A stretch of 6,291 nucleotides of DNA, taken from NCBI GenBank assembly GCA_020252385.1, contig JADCDC010000232.1, forward strand, positions 1 through 6,291. The letters are read 5' to 3'. The position numbers and the translations under genes are program-made. The DNA comes from Aestuariivirga sp. Lineage in GTDB: Bacteria > Pseudomonadota > Alphaproteobacteria > Rhizobiales > Aestuariivirgaceae. Shown here piece after piece: positions 5,758 through 6,291 of the stretch; the stretch's first letter is position 1, and every line of letters starts with the position of its first letter. The notes beneath the pieces were generated by a model. It was not told the origin of the DNA and made no database searches. It saw nothing but the letters and a program-made list of their open reading frames with translations.

Positions 5758-6291
5758 TGACCGCCGCAATTGCAACCCTGCCCTCAGGCCCGCTCGATCT
5801 TCTGGTCAGGGCGGCGCTGGCGCCCGAGGCGGCCGCACGCGCTGCCTGGCAGGAGTGGCGGCGCGGCTATGCGCTCGACGAAACCCCGTGGAACGAAGTG
5901 CGCCTGCTCGGCGCAGTCGCAGACCGGATCGCCTGGCTCGAGCCCACGGCCGACATCTCGCCGCGCATGAAGGGCATCCAGAAATTCCTCTACGCGCAGT
6001 CGCAGATCTGCCTCACCGGCTGCATGAGCGGCGTTGCCGCCCTCTCGGCTGCCGGCATTCCGGTCATGGCCATCAAGGGTGCCGCACGCGTCATGGCCGA
6101 TGGCCGCATCGCGCGCGAGCGGCTGGTGCGCGACCTCGACGTGCTCGTGCCACTGCCCCAGGCGGCACAGGCCTATGATTGCCTCGTGGCGGCAGGCTGG
6201 AGCCTCAAGGAGAGCGGCCCCTGGCAGAATTTCTGGCGCCAGCTCAATCCAGTCGCCAACCACCACGCCTGGTCGCTCGCGAAGGACAAGG
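5757..6291 (+). CDS. Nucleotidyltransferase-fold protein, NTP_transf_5 type (3' end outside window)
   Basis: The first 178 residues of a protein still open at the window end. The key signature is AIKGAA (105-110), followed at the expected distance by RDLDVLVP (125-132). This is the 'KG ... R..D(I/L)D(V/L)LV' pattern of the uncharacterised nucleotidyltransferase family NTP_transf_5, with D126 and D128 as probable metal-binding acids. AYDCLVAAGW (residues 138-147) and a HHAW segment near the cut edge also fit the family. The N-terminal 100 residues look helical and Ala-rich. Full-length members are roughly 350-400 residues, so about half is missing. The ATG overlaps the kinase stop (TGATGA), with GAGG (5746-5749) 7 nt before it, implying coupled expression. 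Relatives occur beside HprK-like kinases, PqqD-like proteins and lasso-peptide genes; the reaction could be nucleotide transfer to a protein or peptide, but this is unproven. Confidence 0.85.
   Translation, partial: MTAAIATLPSGPLDLLVRAALAPEAAARAAWQEWRRGYALDETPWNEVRLLGAVADRIAWLEPTADISPRMKGIQKFLYAQSQICLTGCMSGVAALSAAGIPVMAIKGAARVMADGRIARERLVRDLDVLVPLPQAAQAYDCLVAAGWSLKESGPWQNFWRQLNPVANHHAWSLAKDK

Noticed and set aside
5729..6178. 149-codon + strand open frame near the window end
   Set aside because: Overlaps the nucleotidyltransferase frame, which carries the KG...RDLDVLV signature; this one is Arg/Ala/Gly-rich with no motif.

Overview
The window is GC-rich and densely coding. All genes lie on the + strand, most separated by gaps of 0-31 nt or by 4-nt overlaps. 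The gene types (Tad/Cpa pilus assembly beside a PqqD-like / HprK-related kinase cassette) and the high GC suggest a proteobacterium, most likely an alphaproteobacterium. That assignment is inferred from gene content only; no rRNA or other marker is present.

Bases 1-2688 are the end of a Tad (tight adherence, Flp-type) pilus locus. In order they encode the 3' part of TadB, a complete TadC (the two inner-membrane platform proteins), a TadD-like TPR lipoprotein, and a CpaA/TadV-type A24 prepilin peptidase with both catalytic aspartates. The pilin, ATPase and secretin genes are not in the window and presumably lie upstream.

Bases 2689-2750 are the largest gap (62 nt). It holds a perfect 14-bp palindrome, promoter-like hexamers and a G-run that could serve as ribosome-binding site. 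It is the natural boundary between two transcription units.

Bases 2751-6291 are a second, tightly coupled cassette: two tandem GT-A family 2 glycosyltransferases, a PqqD-like protein with a distinctive C-terminal tail, an HprK-related P-loop protein, and the 5' part of a nucleotidyltransferase-fold protein of the NTP_transf_5 type, cut by the window end. From memory, this combination matches the poorly understood 'HPr-rel-A' type of system, and it shares parts with RiPP clusters (PqqD-like recognition domain, HprK-like kinase, nucleotidyltransferase, glycosyltransferase), including some lasso-peptide clusters. No precursor peptide, cyclase or transglutaminase-like protease is visible here; such genes could lie beyond base 6291. 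A peptide or protein recognised by the PqqD-like domain and modified by phosphate, nucleotide and/or sugar transfer is the most attractive hypothesis, but the substrate is unknown. I see no RNA genes, IS elements, CRISPR arrays or convincing rho-independent terminators.
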